Below, in pieces: positions 5,458 through 5,459 of a stretch of 5,459 nt of DNA (its first letter is position 1; each line of letters begins with the position of its first letter). The DNA comes from an uncultured Acidimicrobiales bacterium (lineage in GTDB: Bacteria > Actinomycetota > Acidimicrobiia > Acidimicrobiales > SZUA-35), in the NCBI GenBank assembly GCA_938028175.1, contig CALJAE010000179.1, forward strand, positions 1 to 5,459, written 5' to 3'. Below the pieces are notes generated by a model, which was not told the DNA's origin, ran no database searches, and saw nothing but the letters and a program-made list of their open reading frames with translations. Made by a program: the position numbers and the translations under genes.

Positions 5458-5459
5458 GG

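Overview
The window looks like a compact chromosomal stretch from a bacterium of moderate GC: one sampled 60-base line counts to about 48 percent. I lean towards Actinomycetota, possibly an Acidimicrobiia-like lineage. The reasons are an MshA-like GT4 glycosyltransferase beside a PIG-L-type deacetylase, a membrane protein with a Thr/Ser/Pro-rich stalk, and several apparent leaderless start codons with a -10 box 6 to 8 nt upstream of ATG. The taxonomic call is inference. I see no transposase, phage gene, CRISPR array, tRNA or rRNA.

Layout. (1) 2-292, plus strand: the C-terminal end of a PIG-L/LmbE-family deacetylase, cut by the window edge. (2) 285-1937, minus strand: glnB (PII signal protein) followed 36 nt downstream by a complete GT4 glycosyltransferase, whose 3' end overlaps the convergent PIG-L gene by 8 nt. 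(3) 1993-3603, minus strand: two adjacent exported or membrane-anchored proteins of unknown function. They look like divergent paralogues, each with a DUF4352-like beta-sandwich domain, and the second gene probably has two. (4) 3797-4282, minus strand: tadA, the tRNA-Arg wobble adenosine deaminase. (5) 4345-5274, plus strand and divergent from tadA across 62 bp: a single-pass membrane protein with a Thr/Ser-rich stalk and a small extracellular domain. (6) 5275-5459: a non-coding stretch with a GC-rich hairpin (5277-5350) starting 3 nt after the preceding stop codon. Its apical loop is complementary to bases just upstream of an ATG at 5419. That ATG opens a 12-codon frame resembling the first beta strand of SMC/RecF-type ATPases, which then hits TAA.

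How they fit together. TadA and GlnB are core housekeeping proteins (tRNA decoding and nitrogen/energy sensing). The GT4 enzyme and PIG-L protein could act in sequence on one glycoconjugate (add N-acetyl-hexosamine, then deacetylate), but nothing in the window fixes the substrate. The three unknown proteins all appear to be envelope-facing. Translation signals split in two: apparent first genes (glnB, the 1993-2931 gene, the 4345-5274 gene) have a -10-like box placed for leaderless transcripts and no usable Shine-Dalgarno, while the GT4, 3004-3603 and tadA genes have purine-rich Shine-Dalgarno sites.
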